Below, piece after piece: positions 1 to 7,377 of a stretch of DNA of 11,734 nt. Below the pieces are notes generated by a model. The model made no database searches, had not been told where the DNA came from, and was given only the letters and a program-made list of their open reading frames with translations. A program made the position numbers and the translations under genes. The stretch's first letter is position 1, and the number at the start of each line of letters is the position of its first letter. This stretch comes from Candidatus Rifleibacteriota bacterium. Lineage in GTDB: Bacteria > Riflebacteria > Ozemobacteria > Ozemobacterales > Ozemobacteraceae. The stretch covers positions 1 through 11,734 of the forward strand of contig JAKQKW010000156.1 in NCBI GenBank assembly GCA_029560455.1, read 5' to 3'.

Positions 1-171
1 GTTCAGCCCGCGACCTCGACCATCGGAGCCTTCGAGCTTGGCGCCGAGCAGGGAGCCGGTTCAAACAATTACTGCGTCATGAAAAAAATTCTGTTCAAAA
101 TTTCATGGAAAAACCGCGACGGCCACGACAGAGCTATTGAACTGTTCACCATGAAAGCAAATCTTGATTGA
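1..171 (+). CDS. C-terminal end of a minor-pilin-like protein (partial, PilV/GspI-like)
   Basis: Only the last 56 codons are in the window; the reading frame is open from base 1 to the TGA at 169-171. The visible end contains a strand-like segment (KISWKNRDGHDRAIELFTM, residues 33-51 of the fragment) of the type 'aromatic/hydrophobic strand - short polar turn with G - hydrophobic strand - T' that often closes PilV, GspI and related minor pilins. That resemblance and the two prepilin-like genes directly downstream are the basis of the call; the diagnostic prepilin N-terminus lies outside the window. The next gene starts 11 nt after the stop, or overlaps it by 4 nt if an alternative TTG start is used, so the two are surely co-transcribed. 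It could also be any other small secreted beta protein. The coding call is firm, the family call is moderate. Confidence 0.6.
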   Translation, partial: VQPATSTIGAFELGAEQGAGSNNYCVMKKILFKISWKNRDGHDRAIELFTMKANLD

Positions 172-182
172 AAGGCAACCCG

Positions 183-881
183 ATGCATAAAAAAGGCATG
201 GCCATACCTCTGGTTCTCGTTTTTGCAACCGTTCTCGGGCTGCTCGCAACTTACATCATCAAAAACACGCAGCAGTACAACCGCTCGAATGTCACCAGCT
301 ACGCCCAACTGCAGGCCCACTTTATCGCCCGGGCCGGCGTCGAACATGCAATGCTCAAGATAAAATTTCTGCATCGCGAGCTCTACGACGCAATATGTCT
401 GGCTCAGGGTCGAAACCCGCTGTTCGACTTCACCCAGATCAAAAACCTCGATGCACCCGAAGAAGCGATTTCGAAGTATAACCCGGGCCCGATTTTTCTT
501 TATCGTCAGGGCGATTTCGCCAATAACCGTCTGTTGACCCAGAATTTTTCGATCGACGGAGGCGAAGAGAAACGCTGGCTGAACGAATTCATGGCTGATA
601 TTCGATCGGAAGTGACCAAGGTTCCGGCCGGCGATACCAACGCCGTTCTCAACATGTCGCCTCTGCCGGCCAACATCAGCGGCCTTATGAAAGAGCCGTT
701 CAACAAGGCGCAGTATGGCATAAAGGCATTGAACATCGCCGCCCAGGAAATTTCTGAAGAAACAAGTAAAGTACACAATACTGCGATCATCGAACTGACG
801 ATCAACTCGGTCGTCGAAACCGCCAGGGGCGAAAGCTGGGACTACGACATTAAAAAAACCGTCAAGATCAATCGTGATTAA
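183..881 (+). CDS. Prepilin-like protein, PilX/GspK-like minor pilin or pseudopilin
   Basis: A 232-aa protein with a class III (prepilin peptidase) signal: short basic leader MHKKG, then a hydrophobic helix beginning MAIPLVLVFATVLGLL (residues 6-21), running on into an amphipathic helix that ends with the 'ARAGVEHAM' segment (about residues 50-58). That last pattern, A-x-A-G-x-E-x-A, is typical of the N-terminal helix of PilX and GspK proteins. As in GspK, the glutamate normally found at mature position 5 is missing. The rest (about 170 residues) is a soluble domain that I do not recognise; GspK is usually over 300 aa, so this is closer to PilX in size. The ATG at 183 was chosen because GAAAGG (170-175) sits 7 nt upstream; a TTG at 168 overlapping the previous stop would add five residues. 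Likely role: minor subunit at the tip of a type IV pilus or type II secretion pseudopilus in the inner membrane/periplasm. Confidence 0.75.
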   Translation: MHKKGMAIPLVLVFATVLGLLATYIIKNTQQYNRSNVTSYAQLQAHFIARAGVEHAMLKIKFLHRELYDAICLAQGRNPLFDFTQIKNLDAPEEAISKYNPGPIFLYRQGDFANNRLLTQNFSIDGGEEKRWLNEFMADIRSEVTKVPAGDTNAVLNMSPLPANISGLMKEPFNKAQYGIKALNIAAQEISEETSKVHNTAIIELTINSVVETARGESWDYDIKKTVKINRD

Positions 882-884
882 TCC

Positions 885-1628
885 ATGAAAAACACCCTTA
901 CAACAACACAATTCACCATAAAAAGCCAGCGACAGGCTTTTACCCTGACAGAAATTCTCATTGCCGCCGGGGTTCTGTCGTTGTTCATGGCCGCCCTCTT
1001 CAGCCTGTATTCCGGCGGCACCCGCATGAGCAGCCAGACAATGTGGACCCAGAACATCATCAATCAGCTCAAACTCGCCAGCCGTCAGATAAGCACCTCG
1101 ATCAAGAAAAGCTCATACCCGTCGAGCCTGACTTTTCCGGGTAATATCATCGAAAACGAGAAAGCCGACTTTGCTCTGCACTATTTCCGTGGCGCAATGC
1201 ATGCAACCGAATCTGCCGACCTCTCGGCCGGTGGCAGCAAAGTTCTGGCGCTTACCGAGTCTACTCCAGCCAAGACTGGCTATGCCGCCACCGAAAACAC
1301 CGATGCAGAACTGATTTATCACATTTTTACGCTTACCAGCGAAGGGCATCTGAATTATTCAAGATTTCGCGAAACCGTAGGCGGCAACGACATTCAGAGT
1401 CTGGCACGCGGCACAGTTCCACCACCCGGCGCCGACGGTGTTTACCGCACGACTCTCTGCCGCGACGTCGAGTCGGTCTTTTGCGAACCAAGTTCAACAG
1501 CGCCGAAAAGCCCGTTGTCAGTCAGAATAAACTGCCGCATACCACGCGGCAACACAATGCGTTCAGAAACTGCAATCGGCAACCCAAATGTTGCCCTGAT
1601 ATCGCACACCACAATCGGAGGATGGTAA
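885..1628 (+). CDS. Prepilin-type protein, PilW/GspJ-like minor pilin or pseudopilin
   Basis: A 247-aa protein with a clear prepilin N-terminus: an 18-residue basic leader ending QRQA, then FTLTEILIAAGVLSLFMAAL (residues 19-38), with Glu at mature position 5 as required for pilin assembly and N-methylation. The residue before the cleavage site is Ala instead of the usual Gly, which is tolerated in many bacterial prepilins. The remaining 200 residues form a soluble domain with a 'QLKLASRQISTSIKKSS' helix following the membrane segment, as in PilW and GspJ, and two nearby cysteines (CRDVESVFC) about three quarters along. The ATG lies 3 nt after the previous stop with no evident Shine-Dalgarno, so translation is probably coupled to the upstream gene. 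By analogy, the product would be a priming or tip subunit of a pilus or pseudopilus. PilW versus GspJ cannot be decided by eye. Confidence 0.8.
   Translation: MKNTLTTTQFTIKSQRQAFTLTEILIAAGVLSLFMAALFSLYSGGTRMSSQTMWTQNIINQLKLASRQISTSIKKSSYPSSLTFPGNIIENEKADFALHYFRGAMHATESADLSAGGSKVLALTESTPAKTGYAATENTDAELIYHIFTLTSEGHLNYSRFRETVGGNDIQSLARGTVPPPGADGVYRTTLCRDVESVFCEPSSTAPKSPLSVRINCRIPRGNTMRSETAIGNPNVALISHTTIGGW
1617..1621 (+). promoter_or_regulatory. Ribosome binding site of the OmpH-like gene
   Basis: GGAGG, 7 nt before the ATG at 1629. It lies inside the last codons of the preceding prepilin gene, whose TAA (1626-1628) directly abuts this ATG. Confidence 0.8.
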
Positions 1629-2540
1629 ATGAAACTGATTCGCCTCATGCTTCTCGTTTCAGCAGTTCTTTTGGTCATTTCCGGCCAGGCAATGGCCCAG
1701 GAAGCACCGCAGTTCGGCTATGTCAATGTCGCTGATGCCGTCATGCTGCACCCGCTGATGAAAGAATTCGATGCTTCCGCCAGACGCTTCAAACTGTCGG
1801 CACTCAAGGGCAACCAGGAAGGCAAGAGCCTCGAACGTCGCCAGAAGGCAGAATCAGAAGCAAAAACCATTCAGACCGAAATGGAAAAACTTAGTGAAGA
1901 GAAGAAAAAGATCGAAAATACCTATCTTGAAAACCTGAAAAAACTACAGGGTACAAAAATCGCGGGCGGAACTTCCGGAAAATCTCAGGACCAGTATAAT
2001 AAAGAGAAAGCCAGAATCGACTCGGCTTTTTTTGGCGACTCGCGCAATTTGAACCAGGAGATCCAGAAGTTGCAGGCAAGACTTAACGAACTCAATATTT
2101 CTGCAGAATATGCAGGGCACGCATCTTTCGAGGAAACCAGCCAGGTCTTCTCGCTGATTCTCGATGATGTGTACGAGGGTGTCGAGGCCGTTTCCAAATT
2201 CTATAAAATCGGCTTCGTCTTTAACAGTTCGTTTGAATTTGCCAGAATCAGCAGCAAGATGCTCAGCGTCAACCCGATGCCTGATTTTTTCGGCAACCTT
2301 TCTGAAAAACTCAACGAGGAAGAGGGCAAACTGACGCTCGGCGCCGCACTCAATGCATGGCTGAGCAACCGCAACGACAACCTGGTCAACTGCGACGACC
2401 GCCGTCTGACTTCTTTCGTTCTCAAAGGCGGGCTGAACATGACGCCTGCCGTGGTTGATTACATTTATCAGAAGCACGAGGTCAGCAAAGACCATCGTGA
2501 TTTCATTCAGGAATATTTCAAGAAGGCTGTTTCTAACTGA
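1629..2540 (+). CDS. Secreted OmpH/Skp-like coiled-coil protein
   Basis: A 303-aa protein with a Sec signal peptide (residues 1-23, cleavage after AMA). The mature part begins with a strand FGYVNVADAVMLHPLMKEF (29-47) that matches the opening 'xGYVdxxxvxxxxPxxK' pattern of the OmpH/Skp family. Long charged coiled-coil stretches follow (about 65-108 and 120-160, rich in K, E, Q), then a return segment VEAVSKFYKIGFVFNSS (185-201) that corresponds to the closing 'xavxkvakxxgydxVxd' strand of that family. Skp is about 160 aa; this protein has a longer tentacle region and about 100 extra C-terminal residues with no recognised domain. OmpH/Skp proteins hold unfolded outer-membrane or surface proteins in the periplasm. 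Its position directly before a giant secreted protein, in the same operon, suggests it serves that protein. The fold assignment is fairly likely; the client is inference. Confidence 0.7.
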   Translation: MKLIRLMLLVSAVLLVISGQAMAQEAPQFGYVNVADAVMLHPLMKEFDASARRFKLSALKGNQEGKSLERRQKAESEAKTIQTEMEKLSEEKKKIENTYLENLKKLQGTKIAGGTSGKSQDQYNKEKARIDSAFFGDSRNLNQEIQKLQARLNELNISAEYAGHASFEETSQVFSLILDDVYEGVEAVSKFYKIGFVFNSSFEFARISSKMLSVNPMPDFFGNLSEKLNEEEGKLTLGAALNAWLSNRNDNLVNCDDRRLTSFVLKGGLNMTPAVVDYIYQKHEVSKDHRDFIQEYFKKAVSN

Positions 2541-2563
2541 CGACCTTTGGCTCCAGTCTGTTC

Positions 2564-2570
2564 GGGGAGG
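2564..2570 (+). promoter_or_regulatory. Ribosome binding site fixing the start of the giant gene
   Basis: GGGGAGG, 6 nt before the ATG at 2577. This near-consensus site shows that translation starts at 2577 and not at the upstream in-frame TTG at 2547; starting at 2577 also places the signal peptide at the very N-terminus. Confidence 0.85.
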
Positions 2571-2576
2571 AAAAGT

Positions 2577-5500
2577 ATGAATCTCAAGCATTCGATTAAA
2601 CTTGCAGCTTCAGCTGCTTTGCTGCTGTTCGCGGGGCTTACCGGTACAGCTTACGCCGAAGCACCGGTAATGAATGGCGTAGCTTATGTACTGCTGTCGA
2701 AAGACCTCGATAATCACGGGGTTTTCCGCATGAATGACTATTCGACAGGCAAGCCATTTAAGGATGATGGTATGAAGCTGTTCAACCTGAACACCATGAC
2801 CGGCAAGGTCAGCGGCCTGGCAGTCAATCAGCAGAAACAGATTTTCCTTCTCTCGTCAAAAACTGCCGGTTCCTGGGAAGACGCCCCCGTGGGCTGGTTG
2901 CCGGTCGGAATGAGTTTCGAAGCCGACTCGCCCATCTACCTTAAGGTCGTCAAACCGACTCAGGATGGCATTTCGCAGTATATCCGCCCCGGCACACCGC
3001 ACATGAGCTCAGCCACTGAAGGCAGCCACTGGAAAAGAAACTTCAGTATTGCCGGCAAAACTTACACCTATGCGGTTAATTTCGGCGGCCCGACCGAAGT
3101 AAGATTTCTCAATGCCAAAGACGGCGCGATCGGGACACCGATCTGGGATGGCACATTTTCCGCCACTTCTGGTCTTGCCCATGAGTCAGACCCGAACAAG
3201 GTTATCATACCGTCGCATTTTGCCGGCGTTGCCTATTATGCCTACGGAACCACCCACCACCCGCAGTTTGCAGGTGAAGCTCTCGATGGCACCATCGGCA
3301 AGAACGGCAGCATGAAACCTCTAAAGCTCTGGAATGAGGGGGCAGCTGGCCACCAGAATAACCCGAACACTCTCTTTTCATGTATTGTTAAGCGCATTTA
3401 CAAACATCGCAAGAAAACCCTTGATCTTTACGCCGCTTTAGACAACAATCCCTGCAGCAGCCCGGCAGAACAGAGCGCCGGCATGCTTTCTTCGCTCGAT
3501 GTCGATGTTCGCGAAGCCTACGGCAAATATTGCGGTGACAACTGTATTCCCGGCGGTTCAATTGGTCAGAACAGTATTCTCACTAAGCTTTCAACAGTTA
3601 CAGTTGTAACTTCGACCAAGGGCAGCCGCTACGGCTTCAACCCGCAGGGAACCCGCAAAGGTCCGTTCACAGCAGACTCTTCGATCAACGCAGCCCTGCG
3701 TGTGGTTCTTGCAAGCGATCTGAGCAAAACCACTGCCTACGATATTTCAACCGATGCCGAAGGCACCAACTTTTCGAATATAATTACCAACCGTGATTAC
3801 CTGAAAGGCATCGGCGTAACCCCGGCAAACCTCAAGGTCATCGGTGTTTCTTCAGACTTTGGCAACAGCGGCGGCATGGACTTCATCTACGGTTCAGATG
3901 CCGACAAGTTTGTGGTCCAGGATTCATGGTGGGGTCGCGGTGGTATCGCCTATGAATATTATGAAAATACCGGCCTGATACAGAAACTCGACTACGTCAG
4001 CAATGACAACCCGGTTGCCGAACCTCTTGGCGTATTGAATGGCATTGTCGACGATATCGGCATCGACGGTGATGGTTATTTGTATGTTCTACGAACTGAA
4101 AAGCTCCCATCTGACACAGAAATGGCTGCGGCCATAGTTGAAGTTAACTCACCTGACAAGTCATCATATTATGATTCCACCTCTGGCTGGAAAAGAATCA
4201 AAGTTACCACCAGCCCTGATGGTGAAAAGGTAGAAGAAATTGTTGACGTTACCGGTAGCCCGCAACCAGACGATTTCAAAATCGTCAAACTGAAACAGGA
4301 AATTTTTAAAACCGTTAAAAGATATCCACAGGGCACTGGCGCTCTCGGAGCCGAAGAAGACCGTGGCAAAGTCAAAGCCGGCTATGACTACTGGGTGAGG
4401 CATGCAGTTCTTCAGGCTGGCGGCACCATGCAGTGGCGCACCCCGACCTTCAGCGTCAGCGATGATGTGGATACTCCCAAAGCTTCAAAATTTCCCGGCG
4501 AACTTGCGGTCGTCAACCTTGCCAAGATTCCGGCAAACTACGAAGGCACTTCGGTTCACCGCATTATTGTTACCCAGGGTGACAAGCCTGATATTGCCTA
4601 CAATTCAATCACCGACAATCCCTCAATCAGCGAACACGACTCTCTGGTTTTCAAGGTTGAAGGTTACAAGCCCTACATCAACGGCAAATTCCAGGAATTC
4701 AAGCCGATGGGTGACATTGTTGACCCGACCACCAACACCAAGCTTTATGCCAACGTCAAGCTCAACACTATTCCTAACGACAAAGGCGAATATAGGCACG
4801 ACGAAAACGGCGACAACGAGTTCTGCGGCTTCCCGTCGAATATGTTTGAAGCTGCCGGTAGACCAACCTCGATCAAATGGTCTGTCGACTGGGTAGAAGG
4901 CAACAGCATCGACGATTACAAAGTCATCAACAGCCTGGTAACAGCCAAAGACGGTGAAGGCGAACTCGGAACCTTCACTTATAAGTTCCCGCACCCAGGT
5001 AACTATGTTATCAGGGGTTCAATGACCTATAACTATTTCACTTTCCCGACCAGCAATAATTCAAGACCGCACCAGCTGACGGCAAACACCACAACCGTCA
5101 ACCTGGAACCCTTTATGGTAAAAGTCGTTGCAAAGAGCCTGAATCTTAATCAGAGCCCGAGCTTCGTCACCAACATCAGCATGAAACCTGCCACCCGGAA
5201 AAACATGCCCGGTGTTGCGCCAGCAACCAAAGGCGCCGGCTCGAAGATCGACTTTATCGAAGACAACAGCTTCAGCGGCATCGAAATCAGCTTCGACGCC
5301 CAGTTCGTTCGCGACGCCAACTATACCGGCTCAGTCGACCTGAATCTGGAAACCTATGACGGCATAGGCGTCTGGGACTACCGCTACTACGCCAAGCTGT
5401 ACAAAGAGATTCCCAACCTGTTCCCGGCGCTTCCTTACAAAGTTCCGGCCAACATCTCTGAAATCGATAACGAAGCGGCAACCGCCCATGTTTACAACTA

Positions 5501-7373
5501 CAATCCGGCGGGCAGCATCAGCGATATCAAGAGTAAGATCAAATCTGACGTGTTCAACCCGGGCAGAGCCAAAGGCGGCGATCCGGAATTCGTACACGGA
5601 ACCGACCTCAAGAATGAACCTGACGATAAAGACTGGGGTTTCATACAGTGGGCACTCTACCTGCGCCCCAATGGCCCATACCAGATTGCCACACCAACAA
5701 CCGCCCTTGGAGCTGACGTGCGACATGACCGCGGCATTCTCGTTGCCCAGGGCAGCTGCACCGACCCGGGTGTCAGCAAAACCCTGCTCAGCGACCGCAA
5801 ATATTCTGTCAATATCGTGGTTCCGGCCGAGTCGATCAAAAAGATCAACACTCCAAAAGACCCCGAAACCTACAGTCTTAACCTCGAAATAATCTACCCG
5901 AGAGTATCGTGGGTAACCAACGACCTCGGCGACGGCAAGAATGAAAAGCGCTTCAGCAGTATGGTTCCGTTGTTTGCCGACGAAGATTCACTCAGCACGA
6001 ATCACTCTGCCGGCACCAACCCGATTCACGTTCTCGGCCGCATGAAACTCGCCAATGGTGGCGAACCTGCCGGAAACTTCATTCTTAACCAGAGCTGGAA
6101 ATTTTCAGGCAATCAATTCTTCAATGCCGGCGGTGACAGCATCGAAGTGCTGGCCCGCGACGTGACGCTTCCGACACTGGTTCAGGCACCTGGTGACAAC
6201 CCGACCCCGGTTATTCAGACCACCGGCGATGATGTGACCGATGTTAATGTGGGTTTTGCTGCCTATGACAATAACCCGCACGCCGAATTCAAAGACTTCT
6301 TCGCCGCCTACCAGACCTTGAAGAATGAAACCAACGTTCTCGACAATTCTGAAGACAATAAAATCTTCAAGCCCGAAGCCAAGATTTCCGGTTCGGCCGT
6401 TAAGCTTATCCCGGGAGCTGATGATCCGGGTTTCTACGCTGACAACAACTGGACCAATGGTGCCTCGTTCACAACGACCATCAAAGAATACGGCCCGAAT
6501 GGCCCGTTCCAGAAGAATCAGCCCTTCGAAAACTGGATAGGCACACTTAATTACACGGTTATGGGCTCGGTTTACGATGGTATCGGCTCTGATGCCCGCG
6601 ATATCACCCACCAGTTCTATCACGCCAAGGCCTGCCAGGATCTGGGTATGTCGGTCGCTGACGAAGAGAAGATACTCGTCGACAACAACCTTATCAAAGC
6701 AGTTGAACGCATCGACAACGACCCGCCGAGCCTTGAAATTGAACTGGTCTCGCAGGTCGACAACCGCCGCTGGGTCTTCAAACTCGACGAAAACATTCAT
6801 GACTCAGGCCCGGTTCCGAATGATGTGAGCCAGCTCGGGAAGTGTACTCTCTCGGCTAAATGCTTCAACCTGCAGGGCGGCGCTGAAATCAGCTCGTTCA
6901 ACAATGAAGAAATCGAAGGCTGTGCCGGCTACCCAAGCCAGATCGGCCAGAACAGTATCCTGGTAACCGACGTCTTCGCCGATGCAGTGCCGAAGTTCCG
7001 CAGAGCCAGCCGCCTGCTGGTCAACGTGCACGTCTTCGACAATACCGGATTCAGATCGCTCTCCGAAGCCACTCTGACCATAAGCGACAATGATGGCGCC
7101 GGCGCCCGCAGCCTGATGCCTTCGAACAGTCCGGCTGTGCCTCTGATTCCGTCTCTCAACCTTGCGGGAGTCAAGATCAACGATCTCGACAAGAAACCCA
7201 GAGCCAGCTACGCCATAGACATGCCGATGAAAATCAACGGTGAAAAACAGGTAACCATCGAACTCAAAGCCAAAGATCAGGACAACAACGAAAGATCTCT
7301 GGTGATTCCGGTCACTGTCGTGGAAAGCACTTTCGAAACCCGTGTTCTCGAAACCAAGGAAAACAAAAACTGA
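2577..7373 (+). CDS. Giant secreted beta-rich protein, candidate tip adhesin or surface protein
   Basis: A 1598-aa protein of unknown function. A Sec signal peptide is plain (residues 1-27, cleavage after TAYA). Residues about 28-560 contain short repeated segments of beta-propeller character, for example VSGLAVNQQKQIFLL and DDIGIDGDGYLYVL (492-505), the latter also resembling a D-x-D-G calcium loop. A PKD-like stretch lies near 768-822 (it includes GTFTYKFPHPGNYVIRG). The last 150 residues carry Ig-like strands such as LLVNVHVFDNTG and VTIELKAKDQDNN. I count ten cysteines in the mature part, several paired in loops. No LPXTG, autotransporter barrel, lipobox or C-terminal membrane helix is visible. 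It sits after three minor-pilin-like genes and an OmpH-like gene, the place held by PilY1 in type IV pilus operons; however, no von Willebrand A domain is seen. Domain names are by-eye estimates; coding and export are certain. Confidence 0.8.
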   Translation: MNLKHSIKLAASAALLLFAGLTGTAYAEAPVMNGVAYVLLSKDLDNHGVFRMNDYSTGKPFKDDGMKLFNLNTMTGKVSGLAVNQQKQIFLLSSKTAGSWEDAPVGWLPVGMSFEADSPIYLKVVKPTQDGISQYIRPGTPHMSSATEGSHWKRNFSIAGKTYTYAVNFGGPTEVRFLNAKDGAIGTPIWDGTFSATSGLAHESDPNKVIIPSHFAGVAYYAYGTTHHPQFAGEALDGTIGKNGSMKPLKLWNEGAAGHQNNPNTLFSCIVKRIYKHRKKTLDLYAALDNNPCSSPAEQSAGMLSSLDVDVREAYGKYCGDNCIPGGSIGQNSILTKLSTVTVVTSTKGSRYGFNPQGTRKGPFTADSSINAALRVVLASDLSKTTAYDISTDAEGTNFSNIITNRDYLKGIGVTPANLKVIGVSSDFGNSGGMDFIYGSDADKFVVQDSWWGRGGIAYEYYENTGLIQKLDYVSNDNPVAEPLGVLNGIVDDIGIDGDGYLYVLRTEKLPSDTEMAAAIVEVNSPDKSSYYDSTSGWKRIKVTTSPDGEKVEEIVDVTGSPQPDDFKIVKLKQEIFKTVKRYPQGTGALGAEEDRGKVKAGYDYWVRHAVLQAGGTMQWRTPTFSVSDDVDTPKASKFPGELAVVNLAKIPANYEGTSVHRIIVTQGDKPDIAYNSITDNPSISEHDSLVFKVEGYKPYINGKFQEFKPMGDIVDPTTNTKLYANVKLNTIPNDKGEYRHDENGDNEFCGFPSNMFEAAGRPTSIKWSVDWVEGNSIDDYKVINSLVTAKDGEGELGTFTYKFPHPGNYVIRGSMTYNYFTFPTSNNSRPHQLTANTTTVNLEPFMVKVVAKSLNLNQSPSFVTNISMKPATRKNMPGVAPATKGAGSKIDFIEDNSFSGIEISFDAQFVRDANYTGSVDLNLETYDGIGVWDYRYYAKLYKEIPNLFPALPYKVPANISEIDNEAATAHVYNYNPAGSISDIKSKIKSDVFNPGRAKGGDPEFVHGTDLKNEPDDKDWGFIQWALYLRPNGPYQIATPTTALGADVRHDRGILVAQGSCTDPGVSKTLLSDRKYSVNIVVPAESIKKINTPKDPETYSLNLEIIYPRVSWVTNDLGDGKNEKRFSSMVPLFADEDSLSTNHSAGTNPIHVLGRMKLANGGEPAGNFILNQSWKFSGNQFFNAGGDSIEVLARDVTLPTLVQAPGDNPTPVIQTTGDDVTDVNVGFAAYDNNPHAEFKDFFAAYQTLKNETNVLDNSEDNKIFKPEAKISGSAVKLIPGADDPGFYADNNWTNGASFTTTIKEYGPNGPFQKNQPFENWIGTLNYTVMGSVYDGIGSDARDITHQFYHAKACQDLGMSVADEEKILVDNNLIKAVERIDNDPPSLEIELVSQVDNRRWVFKLDENIHDSGPVPNDVSQLGKCTLSAKCFNLQGGAEISSFNNEEIEGCAGYPSQIGQNSILVTDVFADAVPKFRRASRLLVNVHVFDNTGFRSLSEATLTISDNDGAGARSLMPSNSPAVPLIPSLNLAGVKINDLDKKPRASYAIDMPMKINGEKQVTIELKAKDQDNNERSLVIPVTVVESTFETRVLETKENKN

Positions 7374-7377
7374 TCTG

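Noticed and set aside
69..911. A 280-codon open frame on the minus strand opposite the PilX-like gene
   Set aside because: The plus-strand frame has a prepilin signal, good start sites and operon spacing; the minus frame has no recognisable motif and is a mirror effect of the codon bias.
2547..2576. An upstream TTG start for the giant gene adding ten residues
   Set aside because: It would place the Shine-Dalgarno sequence inside the coding region and push the signal peptide away from the N-terminus; the ATG at 2577 is far better.
1944..2591. A 215-codon minus-strand frame opposite the OmpH-like gene
   Set aside because: It runs antisense to a gene with a clear signal peptide, coiled coil and ribosome binding site, and its translation looks like a shadow frame.
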